In this document: positions 8,846 to 16,830 of the stretch, piece by piece | How positions within the stretch are numbered: the first letter of the stretch is position 1 | Layout: each line of letters starts with the position of its first letter | DNA from: UBA4416 sp038327195 | GTDB lineage: Bacteria > Bacteroidota > Bacteroidia > B-17B0 > Aurantibacillaceae | Length of the DNA: 64,000 bases | Direction: 5' to 3' | Assembly: GCA_038327195.1 (NCBI GenBank) | Contig: JBBQKU010000019.1 | Location: 1 to 64,000, forward strand | Translations under genes and position numbers: made by a program | Notes under the pieces: generated by a model | Database searches by the model: none | What the model saw: the letters and a program-made list of their open reading frames with translations, nothing else | Told to the model about the DNA's origin: nothing

Positions 8846-9787
8846 TTAAAAATATCTTGGTGTATGTATTTGTTTTTTGCTTGAGTAAATAAAATCATAT
8901 CTCAACATTATTTCATGACTTCCTTGATGATATTTAAAGTTTTGAAGCCCATAAGAATAATCATACGAATAACCAATATGAAATTGTTGAGTTACATCTA
9001 ATCCTACTAATAATCCAGCAGCATCACCGGTTCTATACATAGCGCCAATTAAAACTTTTTTCATAATTAAGAAAGATGCTGTAACATCTGCTTGAACAGG
9101 AGCCGCAGCAGTTACTTTAACCAAAGTTGTTGGTTTAAAGTCTAAATTATTACTAAGTTTTATCATAGTACCTGCTATGAAAAAATAATGCCTCTGTTCT
9201 TTTCCAGCCAACGTGTTAGCAGCTGTTTGATTTAGGTCGGAATAATTATTTTGTATAATTTTCGGAACTGATAAACCTGCATAAAAACGTTCTCTAGAAT
9301 AATACGCACCAAAACCAAAGTTTGGTGTGAAACGATTATTAACATTGTTTTGAAATGAAGGATCGTTTTGTTGATCTAATTGAACAGAACTTAAGTTCCC
9401 TTGAAACATATCCGCTCCAGCACTTAAGCCTAATGCTAATTTTGATTTTTTGTTTAACTTCATAATATAAGCAAAATCAACTACTGCCGACGTATTATTG
9501 GTTGGACCAATTTTATCGTTAGATATAGATAATCCAATCCCTACATGTTCATTTCTTAAAGGTGAATGCATTGTTAATGTTTGGCCAACAGGAGCACCTT
9601 TATAATTTACCCATTGGGAGCGGTGTAAAGCAGTTACCGTTAGGGCATCTCTGCTTCCTGCATAACCTGGATTAATAACTAACGTGTTATACATGTAGTG
9701 TGTATACATTGGATCTTGTTGTGCATTAATAGTTCCGCAGCCTATTAACATGACTAGAGGTATAATTGTTTTTTTGAAAGTTTTCAT
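8846..9787 (-). CDS. PorP/SprF family T9SS membrane protein
   Basis: A 313-residue outer-membrane beta-barrel. The signal peptide ends INAQ, followed by the family motif QDPMYTHYMYNTLVINPGYAGS. SprF-like proteins are needed for export or anchoring of specific adhesins with type B C-terminal domains. Here the gene sits between such an adhesin (37 nt upstream) and a PorE-like OmpA protein (18 nt downstream), so the three probably work as one display unit. Confidence 0.9.
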   Translation of the reverse strand: MKTFKKTIIPLVMLIGCGTINAQQDPMYTHYMYNTLVINPGYAGSRDALTVTALHRSQWVNYKGAPVGQTLTMHSPLRNEHVGIGLSISNDKIGPTNNTSAVVDFAYIMKLNKKSKLALGLSAGADMFQGNLSSVQLDQQNDPSFQNNVNNRFTPNFGFGAYYSRERFYAGLSVPKIIQNNYSDLNQTAANTLAGKEQRHYFFIAGTMIKLSNNLDFKPTTLVKVTAAAPVQADVTASFLIMKKVLIGAMYRTGDAAGLLVGLDVTQQFHIGYSYDYSYGLQNFKYHQGSHEIMLRYDFIYSSKKQIHTPRYF

Positions 9788-9824
9788 TTTTCTTTTTTTT
9801 AATGAGGATTATTTTTTTGACGAA

Positions 9825-12464
9825 TTATCTATTTAAATAAATAGTTCCTTTAATTATTTTTGATCCATCTCCTAAGTCAATAACATAAAAGTAGGTTCCA
9901 GTTGGTAGAGCATCACCACCCATTCTTAAACCTTTAGAACATGATCCATCCCAAGTGTTTTTATATGGATTAGCTTCAAATATTTTATCTCCCCATCTGT
10001 TGAAAATTGTAAAATTGTTATTTGGGAATCTGTCAATTCCTCTAATAATAAATAAATCATTGATGTAATCACCATTTGGAGAAAATCCTTGAGGGATGTT
10101 AAAATCATTTTGAGTTATTTCAATTGGATATGTTACAACAGTCGAACTATTATTAATCAAATTTCCATCAATCTCATTTCCAATTACTGTAGCAGTGTTG
10201 GTGTAGCTCCCAGATGATTGAACTGTTGCCGTAATTGTTAAGCTTTCAGATGCCCCACTAATTAAATTACCAATTGTCCAAATACCTGTTGTATTATTAT
10301 ATGATCCAATTGTTGCATTAGATGATACATAAGTATATCCACTTTGTAATATATCAGTTACAACAACACCTGTTCCATTTAATAAACCATTATTTTTAGC
10401 TTTTATAATAAACATAACATTACTACCAACATTAGGATTAATCATATTAACTGTTTTAATGACACTTAAATCGTTATTTATGTTTATTGGATATGTTACA
10501 ACTGTCGAACTATTGTTAAGCATATTTCCATCGGGCTCATTTCCAACTACTGTTGCTGTGTTAGTATAGCTTCCGGATGATTGAACAGTTGCAGTAATAG
10601 TTAAACTTTCTGATGCTCCACTAATTAAATTTCCAATTGTCCAAATACCTGTTGCATTATTATACGTTCCTATTGTTGCAATCGATGACACATAAGTATA
10701 TCCACTTTGTAATATATCTGTTACAACTACGCCTGTTCCGTTTATTGATCCGTTATTTTTAGCTATTATCACAAACGTTACAGTATTACCAAAAATTGGA
10801 CTAATAGTACTAACTGTTTTAATAACACCTATGTCGTTTGTACAATTATTTACAGTTAATGACACATTATTAGAAGTATCGTTAGGAGCAGCAGAGCTAC
10901 TAACAATTACGTTATAATTAATTGCTGCATCAACTAATGCTGCTGGATTGATAGTTAAAGTAGCTGTAGTTGCACCTGAAATAGATCCACCATCTATTAG
11001 ATTAATACTTCCTTTTCTCCATTGGTAACTTAAACCTGTACCTACTGCTGCTACTGAAAATGAAGCAGATGATCCTAAACATACAATTTGATTTGTAGGT
11101 TCTGTAATAATTAATGGAGGGAAAACACTTCCACATGTACCTAATGGTAAATAAGCATTGATTGCAGAAGTACTTAATGCTCCGGTTGTTGTTAAGGCTC
11201 TACCATCTAATGTCACTCCAGTGTTTAAATTGATCGCCCCATTATTACAAATGATTGTTCCTCTAAAAATAGAAAAGCTGTTTATTGAAACAGCGCCATC
11301 TACTAACCAGTATACATTTTTTGATAATGCACCATTCATTAATATCACTTTAGCGTAAGTGCTAGTTGTTAATGCCCCGTAAATTTTTATAACAAATATG
11401 GCATTTGCATTACCTTGTGCATTTAAATACAATGAATCTGTAAAGGCCGTTGCTCCATTCATCACATAGGTATGAGGAGTTAAAACTAAATTATTTCCAA
11501 ATTGAACGGGGTACAATAACTCAATATCAAATGGCAAGGTATTAAGATATAAATAAGCTGTATTTAAATCAGTTGCACAAGCAGCAGTTGCCCCATCCGG
11601 AACACCATGAATTGCACCAACTACCAAAAGTGGATTGTAGCCTGTTACTGTTCCGTTATTGGTTCCTATGTCTCCTTTTACGTTAGTTACACCAACATTA
11701 GTTACTGGGCCATTAGTAGTAAACAACTCAAAACATTCTGCAGAACCAAGATTTGGTGCAATTGGTCCATTTAAAACTAAACTTCCGCATCCTATTGGTG
11801 TATATCCTAATAATCCTGAAACTGTAACTGCACCATTTGTTGACAATGCTCTTCCTTCTAATGTATCACCAGCATTCATATTAATTGCTGCATTATTTGC
11901 AATAAAAGTTCCTCTCATAGTTGCGCCTGCAGCTATATCGATTAAGCCTTCTATTTTCCAAAAAACATTACAAGCTTTTGTGCCATTAATTAATTTTATT
12001 TTCGATAAGGCATTTGCCGAAAATGCGCCTTGTATTTTAAAAATAAATACAGCGTTTGGATTGCCAAGCCCATCTAAAAATAAAGTTAAGTTTAAAGTTG
12101 CAGGAGTTGGTATTGAATATACCCCTGGATTTAAAATTTGACCATTACCTAAAAGAGGTGCGGGAAAAAAAGTTGGTACTGTTATATTTAATTGGTTGTA
12201 CGCAATTAATAAATCAGTTACACATTGCGCACTTACTAAATCGTTGTCGTGCATTTGTCCATCAACATTTCCAAATGCTGTGCTTAAACCACTATTAGTT
12301 CCAACATTACCAGTTAAATGCGTTATGCCTACATTACTAACAGCTCCTACAGTTGTAAAGAGAACAAAGTTGGCTGCGGTTCCTAAAGTTGGTGCCTGCC
12401 CAAAATTTGCTTTAGGAAAAAATAAAATAACAAAGGTTGTTATTAGTAATAATTTACTTTTCAT
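9825..12464 (-). CDS. Secreted ice-binding-family adhesin with two DUF3494 domains and a type B T9SS sorting domain
   Basis: An 879-residue protein with a signal peptide ending NFGQ. Two DUF3494 ice-binding-type beta-solenoid domains follow (about 25-225 and 235-445; repeated motif GNPNAVFIFKI, ACNVFWK, EGRALST). Then come an Ig-like domain (about 450-545), two nearly identical DUF11 repeats (about 545-665 and 665-785), and a gliding-motility-type C-terminal domain (about 790-879; GFSPNGDYINDLF, FNRWGDKIF). DUF3494 proteins can bind ice or act as cold-environment adhesins. It leads the operon with PorP/SprF and the PorE-like gene. Confidence 0.88.
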   Translation of the reverse strand: MKSKLLLITTFVILFFPKANFGQAPTLGTAANFVLFTTVGAVSNVGITHLTGNVGTNSGLSTAFGNVDGQMHDNDLVSAQCVTDLLIAYNQLNITVPTFFPAPLLGNGQILNPGVYSIPTPATLNLTLFLDGLGNPNAVFIFKIQGAFSANALSKIKLINGTKACNVFWKIEGLIDIAAGATMRGTFIANNAAINMNAGDTLEGRALSTNGAVTVSGLLGYTPIGCGSLVLNGPIAPNLGSAECFELFTTNGPVTNVGVTNVKGDIGTNNGTVTGYNPLLVVGAIHGVPDGATAACATDLNTAYLYLNTLPFDIELLYPVQFGNNLVLTPHTYVMNGATAFTDSLYLNAQGNANAIFVIKIYGALTTSTYAKVILMNGALSKNVYWLVDGAVSINSFSIFRGTIICNNGAINLNTGVTLDGRALTTTGALSTSAINAYLPLGTCGSVFPPLIITEPTNQIVCLGSSASFSVAAVGTGLSYQWRKGSINLIDGGSISGATTATLTINPAALVDAAINYNVIVSSSAAPNDTSNNVSLTVNNCTNDIGVIKTVSTISPIFGNTVTFVIIAKNNGSINGTGVVVTDILQSGYTYVSSIATIGTYNNATGIWTIGNLISGASESLTITATVQSSGSYTNTATVVGNEPDGNMLNNSSTVVTYPININNDLSVIKTVNMINPNVGSNVMFIIKAKNNGLLNGTGVVVTDILQSGYTYVSSNATIGSYNNTTGIWTIGNLISGASESLTITATVQSSGSYTNTATVIGNEIDGNLINNSSTVVTYPIEITQNDFNIPQGFSPNGDYINDLFIIRGIDRFPNNNFTIFNRWGDKIFEANPYKNTWDGSCSKGLRMGGDALPTGTYFYVIDLGDGSKIIKGTIYLNR
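10108..10850 (-). repeat. Tandem DUF11 coding repeat (two copies, about 360 nt each)
   Basis: The two DUF11 units are nearly identical over about 70 residues (from GTGVVVTDILQSGY to SSGSYTNTATV). They are also close at the DNA level, which suggests a fairly recent internal duplication or ongoing homogenisation. Boundaries are approximate. Confidence 0.75.
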
Positions 12465-12482
12465 ATTAATTAAATTTTAATT

Positions 12483-12498
12483 GTGAATTAATTTTCAC
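12483..12498. promoter_or_regulatory. Leader palindrome of the adhesin operon
   Basis: GTGAATTAATTTTCAC: arms GTGAA/TTCAC around an AT spacer, a few bases after the -7 TTTGTA. The same palindrome at the same place lies in the leader of the paralogous gene (14324-14339). Confidence 0.5.
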
Positions 12499-12502
12499 GA
12501 TA

Positions 12503-12567
12503 CAAAGAAGACACAATTAAATGCCATTAGTGTTACATGATTATTTTGATTTATTGCATCATTCACA
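12503..12567 (-). promoter_or_regulatory. Regulon element site 5 and promoter of the adhesin-PorP-PorE-like operon
   Basis: The operator spans 12533-12567: TGTGAAT-GA-TGCAA-N16-TGTAA on the coding strand, then 26 nt to CTTCTTTG (TTTG at 12503-12506). There is one mismatch in the middle half-site. Confidence 0.8.
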
Positions 12568-12638
12568 CTATGAAAATTTATTTTTTTAATTTTTATCACG
12601 CATATTATTTACACTATTGATGTTGGTTTAAAACAAAA

Positions 12639-12667
12639 AACCCTCTATCAATAAATGATAGAGGGTT
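12639..12667 (-). terminator. Terminator after the second ice-binding gene
   Basis: AACCCTCTATCA-ataaa-TGATAGAGGGTT, a perfect 12-bp stem followed on the minus strand by a run of T. It lies 20 nt after the stop codon. Confidence 0.88.
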
Positions 12668-12686
12668 GATAAAAAAAGTAGTATTG

Positions 12687-14306
12687 TTATTGAGAAATTA
12701 ATTTTCCTGATTGAGAAATATTATTATCACTAATTAATTTATAGAAATATAATCCAGTTGGTAAATTAGTTTCAAAAGTAGTTGTTTTTTCAGTTATGAT
12801 TTTATTCATCACTAAAGATCCTGATGTATTATAGATATGCAATTCGCAATTATTTAAAACGGATATATTATTTACAACAATTGTTAACGCTTCTTTCATT
12901 GGATTTGGAAAAAACGAGACTACATTCTCTGTACTTTTAGAATCCAGATTTTGAATGTCAACTGTTGTACCACATGTTGTTGGAGGAATAGTTGTTGATA
13001 TTGAATCAGTACTCAATGAACCATTTGTTGTTAAAACTCGTCCGCTAATTACAACTCCTTTGTTTATATTTACAGCGCCATTATTACAAATAATTGTTCC
13101 TTTAAAATTAGAAAAATTATTTATACTTACTGCTCCATCAACTTTCCAAAAAACATTTTTAGCTAATGTTCCATTTATCAACAATACTTTTGCATAAGTA
13201 CTTGTAGATAATGCCCCATTTATTTTGATTACAAAAACAGCACTGCTATTTCCTAATGCGTTTAAATAAAGAGTATCGGTAAGTGTAGTTGCTGCATTCA
13301 TTAAATAGGTATGAGGAGTTAATACTAAACTTCTTCCAAATTGAATTGGATATAATAATTCAATATCATAAGGTAATAAATTTAAGTAATTATATACGTT
13401 TAATAAATCGGCAGCACAAGCTGCTGTTGAACCATCAGGAATAGGGTGAATAGAGCCTGTAACATCTAAGGCATTATAACCAGTTGTTAAACCTACATTT
13501 GTACCAACATCTCCTACAAGGTGAGTTGTTCCAGTATTAGTAACCGAACCATTTCCTGAAAAAATTGCATAACAAGCTGTTGAAGCTAAATTAGGATAAG
13601 CTGGTCCGTTAAGAACCGGACTTCCACATCCAATTGGAGTATAAGCTAAAACGCCATCAACCGTAATTGCACCAGCAGTAGATAAAGCTCTGCCTTCTAA
13701 TGTATCACCTGTATTCATAATAATGGCTGAATTATTTGCAATGATTGTCCCTTTCATAGAGGTTCCAGAAGCCATATCTACTAAGCCTTCAATTTTCCAA
13801 AACACATTACAAGCTTTAGTCCCATTAATTAATTTAACTTTTGAGCTTGCATTAGTAGAAAGAGGCCCTTGAATTTGAAATATAAACACTGCGTTTGGAT
13901 CGCCAAGCCCATCTAATTTTAAATCTAAATTTAAAGTTGCTGCACTTGCTATTGAATATATTCCTGGAGTAAGAATTTGTCCGTTCCCTAATAATGGAGC
14001 TGGAAATAAAGTTGGAACAAGCGCATTTAATTGATTATATGCAATTAATAAATCAGCGGCACATGTTGCACTAGCTCCATTATTATCATTCATCACTCCA
14101 TTTACATTTCCAAATGCTGTGCTAAAACCATTGTTTGTACCAACATTCCCTGTTAATTGAGAAATACCTGTGTTAGATAATGCACCATTAGTTGAGAATA
14201 ATACAAAGTTTGCAACTGTTCCTAAAGTAGGAGCTTGTGCAAAATTTATATTTGGGAACGAAAATAAAGTAACCGCTGTTACAATATGTAGTAAGTTTTT
14301 TTTCAT
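12687..14306 (-). CDS. Secreted ice-binding-family protein with two DUF3494 domains and a type A T9SS sorting domain
   Basis: A 539-residue protein. The signal peptide ends NFAQ and is followed by APTLG, as in its neighbour. Two DUF3494 domains span about 20-225 and 235-440. A type A T9SS sorting domain of about 80 residues follows (SFFPNPMKEALTIVV ... LPTGLYFYKL). The start at 14306 gives a normal signal peptide; an ATG 33 nt upstream would add 11 polar residues and lie inside the leader palindrome. It is a tandem paralogue of the 9825-12464 gene over its first 440 residues but has a different export signal. Single-gene transcript with its own promoter and terminator. Confidence 0.88.
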   Translation of the reverse strand: MKKNLLHIVTAVTLFSFPNINFAQAPTLGTVANFVLFSTNGALSNTGISQLTGNVGTNNGFSTAFGNVNGVMNDNNGASATCAADLLIAYNQLNALVPTLFPAPLLGNGQILTPGIYSIASAATLNLDLKLDGLGDPNAVFIFQIQGPLSTNASSKVKLINGTKACNVFWKIEGLVDMASGTSMKGTIIANNSAIIMNTGDTLEGRALSTAGAITVDGVLAYTPIGCGSPVLNGPAYPNLASTACYAIFSGNGSVTNTGTTHLVGDVGTNVGLTTGYNALDVTGSIHPIPDGSTAACAADLLNVYNYLNLLPYDIELLYPIQFGRSLVLTPHTYLMNAATTLTDTLYLNALGNSSAVFVIKINGALSTSTYAKVLLINGTLAKNVFWKVDGAVSINNFSNFKGTIICNNGAVNINKGVVISGRVLTTNGSLSTDSISTTIPPTTCGTTVDIQNLDSKSTENVVSFFPNPMKEALTIVVNNISVLNNCELHIYNTSGSLVMNKIITEKTTTFETNLPTGLYFYKLISDNNISQSGKLISQ

Positions 14307-14323
14307 AATATTAAATTTAGTTT

Positions 14324-14339
14324 GTGAATTAATTTTCAC
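14324..14339. promoter_or_regulatory. Leader palindrome of the second ice-binding gene
   Basis: GTGAATTAATTTTCAC, identical to 12483-12498 and again just after the -7 box. It could be an operator or a short leader hairpin. Confidence 0.5.
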
Positions 14340-14343
14340 TATA

Positions 14344-14407
14344 CAAAATTGACATTCTTACTATGAAAAGAATTACACAAATCGTTTAATAAGTTACATG
14401 ATTCACA
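14344..14407 (-). promoter_or_regulatory. Regulon element site 6 and promoter of the second ice-binding gene
   Basis: The operator spans 14373-14407: TGTGAAT-CA-TGTAA-N16-TGTAA on the coding strand, then 25 nt to CAATTTTG (TTTG at 14344-14347). All half-sites match perfectly, and it is almost identical to the dps site. Confidence 0.8.
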
Positions 14408-14441
14408 TATTATTGATACGAATAAAAAATATAATTAATGT

Positions 14442-16823
14442 TTATTTTTTGGATGTATGTTCTGTTTTTCTAAGATTACGCTTAAACTTATTTCTGGGAC
14501 TTTTATTATTTAAATCAAACATTTTCTCATAAGCATCTGTCAAATCCTCTGGCCATTTATCTTTATAATTTATTTTATAATAAGAAAAGCCATTAAAAGG
14601 CACTTCATATTTTGTAGCTGTAAACATTACTCTATCAGATACATTTTCATTTTTAAAATAGGCAATAAAAGTTTTTTTTCTTTCGATTGAGAGTTTTTCA
14701 AATATCGTGTTTACTGAGTTAGAATCAATTAATTTAGCACATTTTGCTTGAACTGTAAATAACATATCCTTTCCAACTTGTTTATTTAAATAGTGTATGA
14801 ATAACGAATCTTTTATTGGAATTTTATTTATAGCAATAGTATCATCTGCACCTAATTTTTCAGTTTTGATATGGTGCTTTGTTATATAGTACATTTTTTT
14901 TGCTTCAAAAAATAATATATATTCTTTTTCTTTTTCCAAATAAGGCATAGGTGTTACTGTTATTTTCATATCTGGATGATCTTTAAGATAAGTTGCCATT
15001 TTTTCTGCAAATTGTTCCTGATTTGATGGTAAAATTGCATTGCGCATATCCCAATTTAATGCAAAAGATGTTTCAATTTCGTTTTCTACATTTTTAACTT
15101 CTGTTCTGTAAACAACCGTAGCGGGCTTTACAAATAAGTTTGTTAAAGCATCTAAAACAACATCCTTTATTTTAAATTTAGGATCTTTTAAATTTCCTAC
15201 TATCGGAATTTCATAATCAATAACATTTCCTCTTTCTCTCACAAAAAACATAATAACTTTTAAAGGAATCCATTTTGAACCATTAATTTTTTGTTTTTTA
15301 TTAATTCGTGGGTCAATTACTATAATATGATTATTGCTTTTTATAATTCCATTACTCACTTTCCAATTCCCTTTTAATTCAACGGTTCCTCTATCTAATG
15401 GGAAAGAAGTATATGTTATTAAGTATGGATTAAACATAGTTACCGGTAGCTCTTGCAAATGGTATTTAATATTAAAATCAGAGCTATCTTTGGGATTAAT
15501 GCTAATATTTACACTAACCTTACCATAAGGCTTAATATGTGTTTTTAAACTAAGATCTACCCATTTATCACTTCGTTTAATAGAATCAACAATAATATAT
15601 AAAGGATTTGCAGATACATCAAATTTTTCGTTTAGTTTATAATCTACATAGCGCAGATTTGCTTTATATATAGCAACTCTATTTACTTCATAGTTACTTT
15701 TAAAAAAGTTTTTTGCTAAAATTTTTACATAATCTGCAATTTGGAATAAGAAATTAACATCACTCGCTTTTGATTTAGCATCAGTAACCTTCGCACCTTT
15801 TTTACCAAACATATATTGTAAGTTATCTAAAAGGTCGTAACGTTCATATTTAAAATAGGCTTCCTGAAGTGAAATGGAATCGAGTAAATATTTTTTATTT
15901 TTTGGATTTAATCTGATAACATCAATTGTTAATTTTTTAAACGAAGTATAATCTTCGATTTTATTTTTGCCTAAATGAAAATCATTAATAGATATAAAGC
16001 CACGAGCATCAATTTCTTCACCATTTTTAAAATTGCCTATTGTTTTTATATCAGCATCCATATTTGCCCTTAAACTTCCGTAATTAGAAATTTCTTTCAG
16101 ATATTGTTCAAACACCGACAAATCAAATTTAGTAATGAGTGCATTTAATTTATAATCCAAAGATTTTAAATTCATAATTATATTTCCATTGATAACGCCT
16201 TGTCCAATTCCTGATGCTAATGAAACTTTAGCAGACATGTTATCGGAATCCCATACTTTTCCAGAGCTCTCAATATTAACGTGTTTTATAAAATAGTTTA
16301 TTGGTATGGTATTTTCGCGATAATAAAAAATTCCATCATTTATTTTTATATCAGCTATATTAAAATGTATAGGCGTTTTGTGTTTGAGAAGAAGAGTATC
16401 CTTCTTTGAAAATAACGTAATTAAATCTTTGAAATTAAATTCCTTTTCATTTTGAGCAATAACTCCAATAGGTTTATTAATCGTTAATTGAGATATTTCA
16501 ATAGTTTTAGATAGTAATTTATACATTTCAAAATTAACACTAACTCCATCGGCTGAAAAGAAAATACTATCACTTTTTGCTTCATAAATTTTTAAATCGT
16601 CAATGTGAGCGTATCCTGTAAATGGATTAATATAAATCCAATTGAGTGTAATTTCTCGTCCAGAATATTTTGCATCATATTTTTGAATTAAATATTTTGC
16701 AATAGGAGAAATAAATATAATAACCAATACAACTAAAACAATAATAATACTAGCAATATATAAAACTGGTTTTCTAAATTTGATCTTTAAACGGTTCATT
16801 AACGATTTATATTTCTGTTTCAA
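14442..16823 (-). CDS. DUF748 (AsmA-like) envelope protein
   Basis: A 793-residue protein with one N-terminal membrane helix (about residues 18-40) and a long periplasmic beta-rich region. It matches the DUF748 pattern: Y.G R-E-I-T-L-N near residue 75-80, then VSVNFEMYKLL and ISQLTINKP. Related AsmA-type proteins form periplasmic bridges for lipid movement to the outer membrane. It starts 7 nt after the second PorE-like gene stop, so both are one transcript. Confidence 0.8.
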   Translation of the reverse strand: MKQKYKSLMNRLKIKFRKPVLYIASIIIVLVVLVIIFISPIAKYLIQKYDAKYSGREITLNWIYINPFTGYAHIDDLKIYEAKSDSIFFSADGVSVNFEMYKLLSKTIEISQLTINKPIGVIAQNEKEFNFKDLITLFSKKDTLLLKHKTPIHFNIADIKINDGIFYYRENTIPINYFIKHVNIESSGKVWDSDNMSAKVSLASGIGQGVINGNIIMNLKSLDYKLNALITKFDLSVFEQYLKEISNYGSLRANMDADIKTIGNFKNGEEIDARGFISINDFHLGKNKIEDYTSFKKLTIDVIRLNPKNKKYLLDSISLQEAYFKYERYDLLDNLQYMFGKKGAKVTDAKSKASDVNFLFQIADYVKILAKNFFKSNYEVNRVAIYKANLRYVDYKLNEKFDVSANPLYIIVDSIKRSDKWVDLSLKTHIKPYGKVSVNISINPKDSSDFNIKYHLQELPVTMFNPYLITYTSFPLDRGTVELKGNWKVSNGIIKSNNHIIVIDPRINKKQKINGSKWIPLKVIMFFVRERGNVIDYEIPIVGNLKDPKFKIKDVVLDALTNLFVKPATVVYRTEVKNVENEIETSFALNWDMRNAILPSNQEQFAEKMATYLKDHPDMKITVTPMPYLEKEKEYILFFEAKKMYYITKHHIKTEKLGADDTIAINKIPIKDSLFIHYLNKQVGKDMLFTVQAKCAKLIDSNSVNTIFEKLSIERKKTFIAYFKNENVSDRVMFTATKYEVPFNGFSYYKINYKDKWPEDLTDAYEKMFDLNNKSPRNKFKRNLRKTEHTSKK

Positions 16824-16830
16824 TATATCG

